Assembly: GCA_902362725.1 (NCBI GenBank)
Contig: CABIXM010000021.1
Coordinates: forward strand, 1 to 55,724
DNA length: 55,724 nt
Direction: 5' to 3'
From: Clostridiaceae bacterium
GTDB taxonomy: Bacteria > Bacillota > Clostridia > Lachnospirales > Lachnospiraceae
Part shown: in pieces, positions 15,478 to 22,639 of the stretch
Layout: the number at the start of each line of letters is the position of its first letter
Position numbering within the stretch: the stretch's first letter is position 1
Notes under the pieces: generated by a model
The model's database searches: none
Told to the model about the DNA's origin: nothing
The model's input: the letters and a program-made list of their open reading frames with translations, nothing else
Made by a program: the position numbers and the translations under genes

Positions 15478-15532
15478 CTTCCAGTTGTTATACTGGGAAT
15501 TGTAAAATGCATAGGAAGAAAAGAGGTCAAAA

Positions 15533-16150
15533 ATGAAAGTTTTAATGATTAATGGAAGTCCACGAAAAGATGGAAACACTTCCATAGCGCTTGAAGAAAT
15601 GCGAAAGGTATTTGAAACAGAAGGGGTAGAAACAGAATGTATCCGTGTCGGTCATATGGATGTCAGAGGATGCATTGCCTGCGGACGATGCAGTGAATTG
15701 GGTAAATGTGTTTTTGATGATGTTGTCAATGAACTGGCGTCTGCATTCAAAGCGGCAGATGGACTTGTGATTGCCAGCCCGGTGTACTATGCTTCGGCAA
15801 ATGCAACATTGATTGCAGTTCTGGACAGGCTGTTTTACAGTTCACATTTTGACAAGACTATGAAGGTCGGAGCAAGCGTTGTATGTGCGAGACGTGGCGG
15901 ATGTTCTGCAACATTTGATGAATTGAATAAATACTTTACCATATCGAATATGCCGATTGCATCCAGTCAATACTGGAATTCTATCCATGGGCTGGCGCAG
16001 GGAGAGGCAGAGATGGATGAAGAGGGAAAACAGACCATGCGTGTACTCGCAAGGAATATGGCGTTTCTGATGAAGAGTATTGCGTTGGGTAAAGAAATGT
16101 TTGGTCTGCCGGAAAAAGAGGAACAGGTAGCTACACATTTCATTCGATAG
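15533..16150 (+). CDS. Flavodoxin-family NAD(P)H-dependent oxidoreductase
   Basis: 205-residue flavin reductase-type protein. The FMN phosphate-binding loop INGSPRKDGNTS (residues 6-17) and the second loop ASPVYYASANA (about 82-92) are present. CIACGRCSELGKC (about 46-58) is the cysteine cluster found in the iron-sulfur flavoprotein-like subgroup. It would use FMN to pass electrons from NAD(P)H to quinones, nitro compounds or similar acceptors; the substrate is unknown. It stands alone after the MATE gene with its own GAGG site. Confidence 0.88.
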   Translation: MKVLMINGSPRKDGNTSIALEEMRKVFETEGVETECIRVGHMDVRGCIACGRCSELGKCVFDDVVNELASAFKAADGLVIASPVYYASANATLIAVLDRLFYSSHFDKTMKVGASVVCARRGGCSATFDELNKYFTISNMPIASSQYWNSIHGLAQGEAEMDEEGKQTMRVLARNMAFLMKSIALGKEMFGLPEKEEQVATHFIR

Positions 16151-16199
16151 GATGAAATTGAAATTGATAAATTCTCAGTAATGGAGGGAAAGAGTTAAA

Positions 16200-16670
16200 A
16201 TGAAAATTCGTAAGGCAGAGAAAAAGGATATTCCAAGAATTCTTACGTTGCTGGGACAGGTATTACAGATCCATGCAGAGATCCGTCCGGATATTTTTAT
16301 ATCCGGCACCACCAAATATACCTCCTGCGAGCTGGAAGAGCTATTGAAGCAGGAGGATACCCCTATCTACGTTGCCGTAAATGAGGATGATTTGTGTATA
16401 GGCTATGCTTTCTGCCAACTTAAGGAGCAGCCCTTTTCCAACAATATGGTGCCCTTTAAATCACTGTTTATCGATGACCTTTGTGTTGACAGGCAGGCAC
16501 GGGGGCAGCACATTGGGGAAGGCCTGTTTGAATATGTGAAGCAGCAGGCAAAAAAACTGGGTTGCTATGAAGTAACTTTGAACGTCTGGGCAGGAAATAC
16601 TTCGGCAGAGCGTTTTTATGAAAAGATGGGCATGAAAACAAAGGAACGGCAGATGGAATATATTCTATGA
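16200..16670 (+). CDS. GNAT family N-acetyltransferase
   Basis: 156-residue acetyl-CoA-dependent acetyltransferase. The GNAT fold is clear: MKIRKAEKKDIPRI (strand 1), SLFIDDLCVDRQARGQHIGEGLFEYV (strand 4 and the acetyl-CoA pyrophosphate loop Q/RGQHIG), and NVWAGNTSAERFYEKMGMKTKERQMEY (C-terminal motif). Substrate unknown. Its first 30-odd bases recur, with an early stop codon, at 17156-17192, showing that a related gene once lay there. A GGAGGGAAAG site precedes the ATG. Confidence 0.9.
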   Translation: MKIRKAEKKDIPRILTLLGQVLQIHAEIRPDIFISGTTKYTSCELEELLKQEDTPIYVAVNEDDLCIGYAFCQLKEQPFSNNMVPFKSLFIDDLCVDRQARGQHIGEGLFEYVKQQAKKLGCYEVTLNVWAGNTSAERFYEKMGMKTKERQMEYIL

Positions 16671-16736
16671 GCCGGGCGAACGGTTGAATTTTATGTCGAA
16701 TTGTACCAGAATCAGATCTGATGGAGAATAATCGAT

Positions 16737-17159
16737 GTGATTAGAAAGCTGCAGAATGGAGATATAAATAAGGTTGCTGACCTATGGTTAAAGACGAAGC
16801 TGGAAGCACATAATTTTATTCCTGAACCATACTGGACCGGTAATTATGAAGCCGTGAAGAAAATGCTGCCACAGGCAGAGGTTTATGTGTATGAAGAGAA
16901 TAAAATAATTCAAGGCTTTGTAGGTGTACAAGAGGAATACATAGAAGGTATTTTTGTTTCCGGCAAAATGCAGTCCCATGGGATAGGCAAAGCGTTGTTG
17001 GATTATATCAAGGATAAAAAAGGCAGATTACAGTTAAACGTATATCAGAAAAATGTCAGGGCAATGTCTTTCTACCAAAGAGAAGGGTTCACGGTTCAGC
17101 GTGAACAACTGGATGAATTCACCGGCGAAAAAGAATATGTAATGGAGTGGAGTAGTTAA
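16737..17159 (+). CDS. GNAT acetyltransferase, YjaB-like
   Basis: 140-residue acetyltransferase starting at GTG (16737); the overlapping ATG at 16735 meets TGA at once. MIRKLQNGDINKVADLWLKTKLEAHNFIPEPYW, GIFVSGKMQSHGIGKALLDYIK (acetyl-CoA loop) and LNVYQKNVRAMSFYQREGF match the YjaB type of GNAT enzyme. Target unknown. It follows the previous GNAT gene by 66 bases and may be co-transcribed. Confidence 0.88.
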   Translation: MIRKLQNGDINKVADLWLKTKLEAHNFIPEPYWTGNYEAVKKMLPQAEVYVYEENKIIQGFVGVQEEYIEGIFVSGKMQSHGIGKALLDYIKDKKGRLQLNVYQKNVRAMSFYQREGFTVQREQLDEFTGEKEYVMEWSS

Positions 17160-17192
17160 AATGTAGATTCGTAAGGCAGAGAAAATGGTTAC
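17156..17192 (+). pseudogene. Remnant 5' end of a third GNAT gene
   Basis: AGTTAAAATG plus the following 23 bases match the start of the GNAT gene at 16200 at about 31 of 33 positions. The second codon is TAG and the similarity stops after about ten codons. This is a leftover of a duplicated or replaced acetyltransferase gene. Confidence 0.65.
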
Positions 17193-17231
17193 CATACAGA
17201 CCGGAAGTAAAGAAAAGAGGATGAAAAAGGA

Positions 17232-17738
17232 ATGAAAAAAGAGAATTATTCGATTGTATTCAGCAGCCTGACAGGCAATACAAAGCTGCTTGCCGATACG
17301 ATTCATGAGGCGCTGCCGAAGGAGGACTGTGAGTATTTCGGTGTGGGTAAGGCGGAAGAGCTGCTCTCGGAAGTGATCTATGTGGGCTTCTGGACGGACA
17401 AAGGAAACGCGGATCAAAACACCTTAGAACTTCTGGGAAAATTGAGGAACAAAAAGATTTTCCTGTTCGGAACAGCGGGTTTTGGCGGGAGCGAGGCGTA
17501 TTATCAGAATATCCTTGCGAATGTGAGAAAGTCGATTGACGCCAGCAACCGAGTGATTGGCGAGTATATGTGTCAGGGCAAAATGCCGCTGTCTGTACGG
17601 GAACGCTATGAGAAAATGAAAGAGCAGCCGGAGCATCCGGCCAACGTTGACGCGCTGATCGAAAATTTTGACCGGGCTCTCTCCCATCCGGATGCGGATG
17701 ATTTGGAAAAACTCAGAAATATAGTTACAGAAGGCTAG
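17232..17738 (+). CDS. Flavodoxin family protein, BilS-like
   Basis: 168-residue flavodoxin-type protein. SSLTGNTKLLADTI (residues 10-23) is the FMN phosphate loop of flavodoxins. YVGFWTDKGNAD (about 52-63), FLFGTAGFGGSEAYY and YMCQGKMPLSVRERYEKM are typical of the small flavodoxin group that includes BilS, which accompanies bilirubin reductase BilR. No bilR is next to it, so the BilS link is only family resemblance. It is likely an electron carrier for an unidentified reductase. Good AAAAGGAATG site; a strong terminator follows. Confidence 0.82.
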   Translation: MKKENYSIVFSSLTGNTKLLADTIHEALPKEDCEYFGVGKAEELLSEVIYVGFWTDKGNADQNTLELLGKLRNKKIFLFGTAGFGGSEAYYQNILANVRKSIDASNRVIGEYMCQGKMPLSVRERYEKMKEQPEHPANVDALIENFDRALSHPDADDLEKLRNIVTEG

Positions 17739-17744
17739 ACTTTC

Positions 17745-17771
17745 GCACCCCCTGTTCAGGGGGTGCGTTTT
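17745..17771 (+). terminator. Terminator after the flavodoxin gene
   Basis: GCACCCCCTG-ttc-AGGGGGTGC followed by GTTTTT: nine-pair GC-rich stem with a T run. Confidence 0.9.
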
Positions 17772-17819
17772 TATAATCTTTTTAGATTTAAGTTGTCTGC
17801 TTTTGGTTTACATAAAGCT

Positions 17820-18040
17820 ATGCTGTATGGTATAATCTGGTTAAAAATCAGGGAATCACTTTCTGCTGTTCTTCCTATTACCGGAATTGTTCTGATGATC
17901 AGTATTTTTCTGATCCCCATGGAGCTGGGCAGCGTAGGGATGTTCCTTACGGGGGCTGTCATGCTGATCGTTGGAATGGGCTTTTTCCAGCTTGGCGCAG
18001 AGATGGCCATGACGCCGAATGGAGCAAACAACCTGATTTT
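17820..18040 (+). pseudogene. Truncated DUF1538 membrane protein remnant
   Basis: The translated stretch KIRESLSAVLPITGIVLM...GAVMLIVGMGFFQLGAEMAMTPNG (about 17844-18025) matches the first repeat of DUF1538 membrane proteins, which are normally several times longer. The similarity then ends abruptly, and the frame runs into a promoter and riboswitch. There is no good start codon context. It is therefore read as a two-sided truncation left by a deletion. The open frame extends from 17763 to 18188, but only this part is recognisable. Confidence 0.65.
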
Positions 18041-18086
18041 GCGGATCCCTGCCCGTCGATTCAGTTGCCGGTATCTAAAAAAGGGA

Positions 18087-18115
18087 TTGCGCTTTTGGGT
18101 ACTTTTTGCTAGAAT
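18087..18115 (+). promoter_or_regulatory. Promoter of the riboswitch/antiporter transcript
   Basis: TTGCGC (18087-18092), 17-base spacer, TAGAAT (18110-18115). The start is expected around 18122, just where the riboswitch begins. Confidence 0.7.
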
Positions 18116-18117
18116 AG

Positions 18118-18222
18118 AGTCGATAAAAGGGAGTAGCTTGCCGACAGAGTTCGGTTCACTTCTTCGTCAGGACAGTTATAACAGATAACTCGGAAAGTGA
18201 TGGAATAGCGAGACTTTTACTG
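18118..18222 (+). ncRNA. Candidate yybP-ykoY (Mn2+) riboswitch
   Basis: The leader begins AAAAGGGAGTAGC (18125-18137) and ends AGCGAGACTTTTACTG (18207-18222), the two conserved blocks of the yybP-ykoY class; AAAAG pairs with CTTTT to close the junction. Internal hairpins lie between them. The class senses Mn2+ and commonly precedes cation exporters, which fits the antiporter gene downstream. The 3' block GAGACT is shared with the terminator stem, so ligand binding and termination are mutually exclusive: an ON switch. Confidence 0.75.
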
Positions 18223-18249
18223 TAGCTGCAGTAGGAGTCTCTTTTTTTA
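18210..18249 (+). terminator. Riboswitch expression-platform terminator
   Basis: GAGACT-TT-TACTG-tagctg-CAGTA-GG-AGTCTC (18210-18241) then seven T. The left arm overlaps the 3' conserved block of the riboswitch. Confidence 0.8.
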
Positions 18250-18294
18250 TCCATTTCTCCTGCTGTGACAGAAACCAAAGAAAGAGAGGTACGA

Positions 18295-19227
18295 ATGATG
18301 TTGTGGCAGGTTATGATTTTACTGGCAGGTTTTTTGTTCCTGGTGAAGGGAGCGGACTGGTTCGTGGAAGGAGCGGCGTGTATCGCGAAAAAGCTGGGAA
18401 TTCCGCAGCTGGTGATTGGGCTTACGATTGTGGCCATGGGAACCAGTATGCCGGAGGCGGCGGTGAGCGTCACGGCGGCCATGCAGCAAAACGCAGGTAT
18501 CACGGTGGGAAATGTGGTCGGCAGTAATATTTTAAACATTCTGATTATACTGGGAATCACGGCGGTAATCACCAATGTGACGATCCAGCGTTCTACGCTT
18601 CATTATGAGATTCCCTTCATGCTTGCGGTTACGACGCTCCTGCTGGGATTCGGAATGACAGGAGGCCGGATTATCTTTATGGAGGGCGTGATTTTCTGGA
18701 TCTTTTTTCTGGCATATCTGGGCTATCTTTTCGTGATGGCCAGAAAAGAGAATGCCGGGGAAGAGGGAACAGTGAAGGACTTTCCCGTATGGAAATGCCT
18801 GCTTTTGATGGTGCTTGGCGGAATTCTGGTTGTGAAGGGCAGCGATTTCGCAGTCAGCGGAGCCTCTGCCATTGCCCGTTACTTCGGAATGAGCGAGCGG
18901 TTTATCGGTCTAACCATTGTCGCCCTGGGAACGTCTCTTCCGGAGCTGGTGACGTCTGTGACGGCAGCGAGACGTGGAAATGCCGGAATCGCCATCGGCA
19001 ATATCGTCGGCAGTAATATTTTTAATATTCTTTTTGTAATCGGAACGGCCGCTCTGATCTGTCCCGTACCCTTTGAACGTAAATTTATCGCAGATACGGT
19101 AATCGCCATCGGGGCAGGCGTGGTGCTGTGGCTGGGAACATTCCGGAACCGGGAATTGAGAAAGCCCTGCGGCATCGTAATGCTCCTGTGCTACGCGGCA
19201 TATTTCGCCTATTTGTGCGTTATGTAA
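18295..19227 (+). CDS. Ca2+/cation antiporter (CaCA family)
   Basis: 310-residue membrane antiporter with about ten hydrophobic segments and the two alpha repeats of the CaCA family: GTSMPEAAVS...GNVVGSNILNILIILG (about 54-92) and GTSLPELVTS...GNIVGSNIFNILFVIG (about 212-250), which form the ion site. It exchanges Ca2+, and possibly Mn2+, for Na+ or H+. The probable Mn2+ riboswitch in front suggests that Mn2+ export is a real role here. The start at 18295 follows GAGAGG; upstream GTG starts would lie in the terminator region. Confidence 0.92.
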   Translation: MMLWQVMILLAGFLFLVKGADWFVEGAACIAKKLGIPQLVIGLTIVAMGTSMPEAAVSVTAAMQQNAGITVGNVVGSNILNILIILGITAVITNVTIQRSTLHYEIPFMLAVTTLLLGFGMTGGRIIFMEGVIFWIFFLAYLGYLFVMARKENAGEEGTVKDFPVWKCLLLMVLGGILVVKGSDFAVSGASAIARYFGMSERFIGLTIVALGTSLPELVTSVTAARRGNAGIAIGNIVGSNIFNILFVIGTAALICPVPFERKFIADTVIAIGAGVVLWLGTFRNRELRKPCGIVMLLCYAAYFAYLCVM

Positions 19228-19307
19228 ATCTTAATTGGAAATTAATAAATGGATGGAAAAAGAATGTTAAAATAAGGATAAATAAAACCGACGGGGAGGG
19301 AACATCC

Positions 19308-19733
19308 ATGAAAAAGATTTGCAAATTTTCAGTATGGCTCATATGCGTATTGAGCTTGGCAGGCTGTGGAAAAAATATGGCAGACGTAACCATTGATTAC
19401 GGCGATTCCAGACTTTATACCACCCAGGACATGGACGCAGCCATCAGACTGATAGAGACGACATTTGCCACCTGGAAGGGCTGCGAGCTGCACCGTATTT
19501 CCTATATCTCCGACGAGGAATGCAATGCGGACAATATCACCTGGATGAATGACCTGCGAGCGCCCGATGACATGCAGGAAACCTTCACCGAATGCATTGC
19601 CTTTACCAGCGAGTTCCATTCACCCAAGAAAGGCGGCGGAGCCTGGAATGCGGACACGGAATACACTGGCTGGGAATGGTGGCTGGCCCGCTCGGATGGC
19701 GGAGAGTGGAAGCTGATGACTTGGGGCTATTAA
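19308..19733 (+). CDS. Lipoprotein of unknown function
   Basis: 141-residue exported lipoprotein: signal peptide MKKICKFSVWLICVLSLAGC with lipobox LAGC (Cys20). The mature part is acidic and Trp-rich (ATWKGCEL, YTGWEWWLARSDGGEWKLMTWGY). That ending recalls small proteins that report a stress or DUF4829-like fold, but no family is claimed. The start was chosen by the GGGGAGGG site and the signal peptide; the frame is open further upstream into the antiporter gene. Monocistronic, with repeats and a terminator downstream. Confidence 0.8.
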   Translation: MKKICKFSVWLICVLSLAGCGKNMADVTIDYGDSRLYTTQDMDAAIRLIETTFATWKGCELHRISYISDEECNADNITWMNDLRAPDDMQETFTECIAFTSEFHSPKKGGGAWNADTEYTGWEWWLARSDGGEWKLMTWGY

Positions 19734-19734
19734 A

Positions 19735-19783
19735 AGTGGTAGATGGTTGCTGAAGCAACCGCGCCTCGGCGCGAGAATGTGCC
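19735..19783. repeat. 49-bp palindromic repeat, copy 1
   Basis: Identical over all 49 bases to 49844-49892. It contains two hairpins with tiny loops, GGTTGCT-ga-AGCAACC and CGCGCC-tc-GGCGCG. Located directly after the lipoprotein stop codon. Confidence 0.85.
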
Positions 19784-19815
19784 TGAAAACAGTCTGCAAA
19801 ATAGCATGAATCACA

Positions 19816-19854
19816 AGCCCGGCAGCGCCTGAAAATGGAGCTGCCGGGCTTTTA
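19816..19854. terminator. Terminator downstream of the lipoprotein
   Basis: AGCCCGGCAGC (19816-19826) pairs with GCTGCCGGGCT (19840-19850), followed by TTTT. Confidence 0.85.
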
Positions 19855-19898
19855 TGTTTATGCAAGATGCAGGATGCTGTTATAAGGAGGAAGATACA

Positions 19899-20108
19899 AT
19901 GGATTATGGCTATATCCGGGTTTCAACGATGGGCCAGAACGAGGAACGACAGCGGCTGGCGATGGAGCGGGCGGCCGCCCCCAAACGCAATATCTATATG
20001 GACAAGCAGTCCGGCAAGGATTTTGACCGCCCGCAGTACAAAAGGCTGGTTCACAGGCTGAAGAGCGGGGACCGCCCTGGCTCTGCTGCTGAAAAAGCGC
20101 AGGACTGA
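19899..20108 (+). pseudogene. Truncated serine recombinase/resolvase
   Basis: MDYGYIRVSTMGQNEERQRLAM...IYMDKQSGKDFDRPQYKRLVHRLKSGD is the N-terminal catalytic part of a small serine resolvase, including the nucleophile serine in YIRVS. The family match stops after about 58 residues at RLKSGD; the intact protein would continue for over 120 more residues. The ribosome site AAGGAGG and ATG are still perfect. The short product cannot be active. It is flanked by terminators, suggesting an old insertion that has decayed. Confidence 0.8.
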
Positions 20109-20170
20109 CAGCTAAAGCGGAGGCTGGCAGACAGCGGCGTCGGAAGAAAAACAAAATAAGAGCGTATAAA

Positions 20171-20215
20171 ATACGGAGCGCAGCGCCCCTGACGGGACCG
20201 GCGCTCCGTATTTTG
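20171..20215. terminator. Terminator before the HAD gene
   Basis: ATACGGAGCGC (20171-20181) pairs with GCGCTCCGTAT (20201-20211), followed by TTT. Confidence 0.8.
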
Positions 20216-20298
20216 TGCAGGTACACACTTCTGTTCCCGGTTGCCCTCCACCGGCGGATAGAGTATAATCAGTGCAGAAGTAAGCGGAGGAGAAAAAA

Positions 20299-21021
20299 AT
20301 GCATAGGATCAAGGCAATTTTATTTGACATCGACGATACGTTATACGACTTATCCATCCCGTTTAAGGAGGCCTTTCGGGAGTTTTTCCCGGGGGAGGAG
20401 ATGGATCTGGAGGGGGCGTTCCTGGCCAGCAGGAAGTATAGCGATCGGATCTATGACCGCTCTTTAAGCGGGGAGATTTCCATGGAGGAGATGTATATTT
20501 ACCGCCTGGGAAATGCGTTCCGGGATTACGGGAAAATCATCGACGGGGCTACGGCGCTGCAGTTTCAGAGTGTGTATGAGAAGCATCAGCATAACATCCG
20601 TATGACCGGGGAGATGGAAGGGCTGCTGGAAAAGCTGTCGAAGAAAACGACTCTTGGAATCATCACCAACGGACCGTCGGAGCACCAGCGGGACAAGGTA
20701 CGCGCGCTGGGTCTGGAGCGGTGGATTCCCATGGAACGGATCTGGATATCCGGGGATCTGGGGATTGGAAAGCCCCATAAAGAGATTTTCGCGGCGGCTC
20801 AGGACAAGCTGGGGCTGAAGCCTGAGGAGATTTGCTTTGTAGGGGACGCCTACGGGCATGACATCCTGGGAGCCAGGGGCGCGGGCTGGAAGGCCGTCTG
20901 GTTTAATCACAGAGGGCGTCAGGCCACGGGGGAAGCAGAGCCGGATTATGAGGTCCGTTCTGAACAGGATTTAATTGCGTTGCTGGAAAATCCGTCGAAA
21001 ATCCGCTTGCAGGAATTTTAA
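20299..21021 (+). CDS. HAD-family hydrolase, YjjG-like phosphatase
   Basis: 240-residue haloacid dehalogenase-type phosphatase. Motif I FDIDDTLYD (nucleophile Asp10, acid Asp12), motif II ITNGPSE (about 119-125), motif III lysine in GIGKPHKEIF, and motif IV GDAYGHDILGARGAGW are all present. A helical cap lies between residues 17 and 90. This is closest in pattern to YjjG/YfnB-type nucleotidases that remove phosphate from pyrimidine nucleotides, but HAD substrates are hard to predict. Own GGAGGAG site; stands alone. Confidence 0.9.
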   Translation: MHRIKAILFDIDDTLYDLSIPFKEAFREFFPGEEMDLEGAFLASRKYSDRIYDRSLSGEISMEEMYIYRLGNAFRDYGKIIDGATALQFQSVYEKHQHNIRMTGEMEGLLEKLSKKTTLGIITNGPSEHQRDKVRALGLERWIPMERIWISGDLGIGKPHKEIFAAAQDKLGLKPEEICFVGDAYGHDILGARGAGWKAVWFNHRGRQATGEAEPDYEVRSEQDLIALLENPSKIRLQEF

Positions 21022-21249
21022 ATCCGAAGTAAACTAAGTAATGCTGTATAGAACGATACGGAGAATAAGGACATACAGCGATATGGATGGCATAGAATGG
21101 CATAGTTTACAAGTTATAATAATTATATAAATATAGGTATTTGATAATACCACTCCTTCTATTTTATAATAAATATATAAAAAACGAGCGTAAAGTAAAA
21201 CAATTTAATGCAAAATGCAAAAATAAATGTAAAATAGGAGGAAGAGAGT

Positions 21250-22506
21250 ATGGCATACAACCCATATGAAAACGTACTGAAGGTCATGGACGAGGCGGCA
21301 CAGATCCTGGGCTACAGCGAGAGCGATATCGAGCCGCTGAAGTATCCGGAGCGCGAGCTGAAGGTATCGGTTCCGGTGGAGATGGACGACGGAAGCATCC
21401 GGGTATTCGAGGGCTACCGTGTGCAGCATTCCACATCCCGGGGACCGGCCAAGGGCGGTATCCGGTTCCATCCGGCAGTAAATAACGACGAGGTCAAGGC
21501 TCTGGCGGCATGGATGACCTTCAAATGCGCGGTGGTCAATATTCCTTACGGCGGTGGCAAGGGCGGCGTGATCTGCGATCCCCATGAGCTTTCCGAGCGG
21601 GAGCTTCGGGCCATCACCAGAAGATTTACGGCGGCCATCATGCCCCTGATTGGACCGGAACAGGATATTCCGGCTCCGGATGTGGGAACGAACGCGGCGG
21701 TCATGGGTTGGATGATGGATACTTACAGTATGCTGAAGGGACACTGCGTACACGGCGTCGTCACCGGCAAGCCCATCGAGCTGGGCGGAGCGCTGGGACG
21801 GAATGAAGCCACCGGACGCGGCGTCATGTTCACCACAAGAAATATCATGAAGAAGCTGGGCATGGAGATGAAGGGCACCGACGTGGCCGTACAGGGTATG
21901 GGCAACGTGGGAAGCATCACCGCCAAGCTGCTCCACCAGGAAGGCATGAAAGTAGTTGCGGTCAGCGACGTATCCGGCGGCGTCTACAAGAAGGATGGCC
22001 TGGATATCCCGGCTATTCTGGCTTATCTGGGTAAGGATCGCAGGAACCTGCTGTCCGGCTATGAAGAGGACGGCATGAGCCGCATTACCAATGAGGAACT
22101 GCTGGAACTGCCCGTCACCGTGCTGGTACCGGCGGCCCTGGAGAATCAGATCAACGGTTCCAACGCGGACAAGATCCGGGCAAAGCTTATCGTGGAGGCG
22201 GCCAACGGCCCCACCGCCGCAGAGGCAGACCCGATTCTGAACGACAAGGGCGTGGTCATCGTACCGGACATCCTGTCCAACGCCGGCGGCGTGGTGGTAT
22301 CTTATTTTGAGTGGGTACAGAATATCCAGTCTGTAAGCTGGACCGAGGAAGAGGTCAACGCGAAGCTGGAACGTATTATGAACAACTCCTTCGATGCTGT
22401 ATACAATATTGCACAGGAAAAGAAGGTTCCCCTGCGTACAGGCGCATACCTGATCGCGGTGGACCGTGTAGTAAAGGCCAAGAAAGCAAGGGCGATCTGG
22501 CCGTAG
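21250..22506 (+). CDS. gdhA: Glutamate dehydrogenase (Glu/Leu/Phe/Val family)
   Basis: 418-residue amino acid dehydrogenase, about the usual length, interconverting glutamate and 2-oxoglutarate plus ammonia with NAD(P). The substrate-binding and catalytic region is clear: GPAKGGIRFHP (65-75) and PYGGGKGG with catalytic Lys104. The Rossmann motif is GMGNVG (about 216-221). Sequence type is that of the clostridial catabolic enzyme, usual for amino-acid-fermenting gut Firmicutes; glutamate as substrate is likely but not proven by motif alone. A 228-bp AT-rich leader without a clear strong promoter precedes it; AGGAGG ribosome site. Codon use is strongly biased, as in highly expressed genes. Confidence 0.95.
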   Translation: MAYNPYENVLKVMDEAAQILGYSESDIEPLKYPERELKVSVPVEMDDGSIRVFEGYRVQHSTSRGPAKGGIRFHPAVNNDEVKALAAWMTFKCAVVNIPYGGGKGGVICDPHELSERELRAITRRFTAAIMPLIGPEQDIPAPDVGTNAAVMGWMMDTYSMLKGHCVHGVVTGKPIELGGALGRNEATGRGVMFTTRNIMKKLGMEMKGTDVAVQGMGNVGSITAKLLHQEGMKVVAVSDVSGGVYKKDGLDIPAILAYLGKDRRNLLSGYEEDGMSRITNEELLELPVTVLVPAALENQINGSNADKIRAKLIVEAANGPTAAEADPILNDKGVVIVPDILSNAGGVVVSYFEWVQNIQSVSWTEEEVNAKLERIMNNSFDAVYNIAQEKKVPLRTGAYLIAVDRVVKAKKARAIWP

Positions 22507-22512
22507 ATTACC

Positions 22513-22639
22513 GCAGTCACTGTCCCGCGGGGTGTTTTGGCATGCAGATGCCGAAATCACGGGTTATGCAGGCACGGACTCATGCGTCAGCATGAGTCCT
22601 GTGCATCGCGGAGCGTATGCTGCGAACGGAGTGGGTAGC
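22513..22639. repeat. Run of short-loop hairpins before the PEP-binding gene
   Basis: At least three inverted repeats follow one another: CCGC...GCGG (22513-22532), TTTTGGCAT-gcag-ATGCCGAAA (22534-22556, one G:T pair), and GGACTCATGC-gtca-GCATGAGTCC (22576-22599). The style resembles the hairpin clusters at 26967-27332 and 49714-49902. Role unknown; one of them may terminate gdhA transcription, though a T run is missing. Confidence 0.55.

Noticed and set aside
17763..18188. Full 141-codon frame as an intact gene
   Set aside because: Starts inside a terminator and ends inside a riboswitch; only the middle matches DUF1538.
21205..22560. 451-codon open frame antisense to gdhA
   Set aside because: Caused by the strong codon bias of gdhA. 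Its translation is His/Gln/Cys-rich without family features, and there is no ribosome site.
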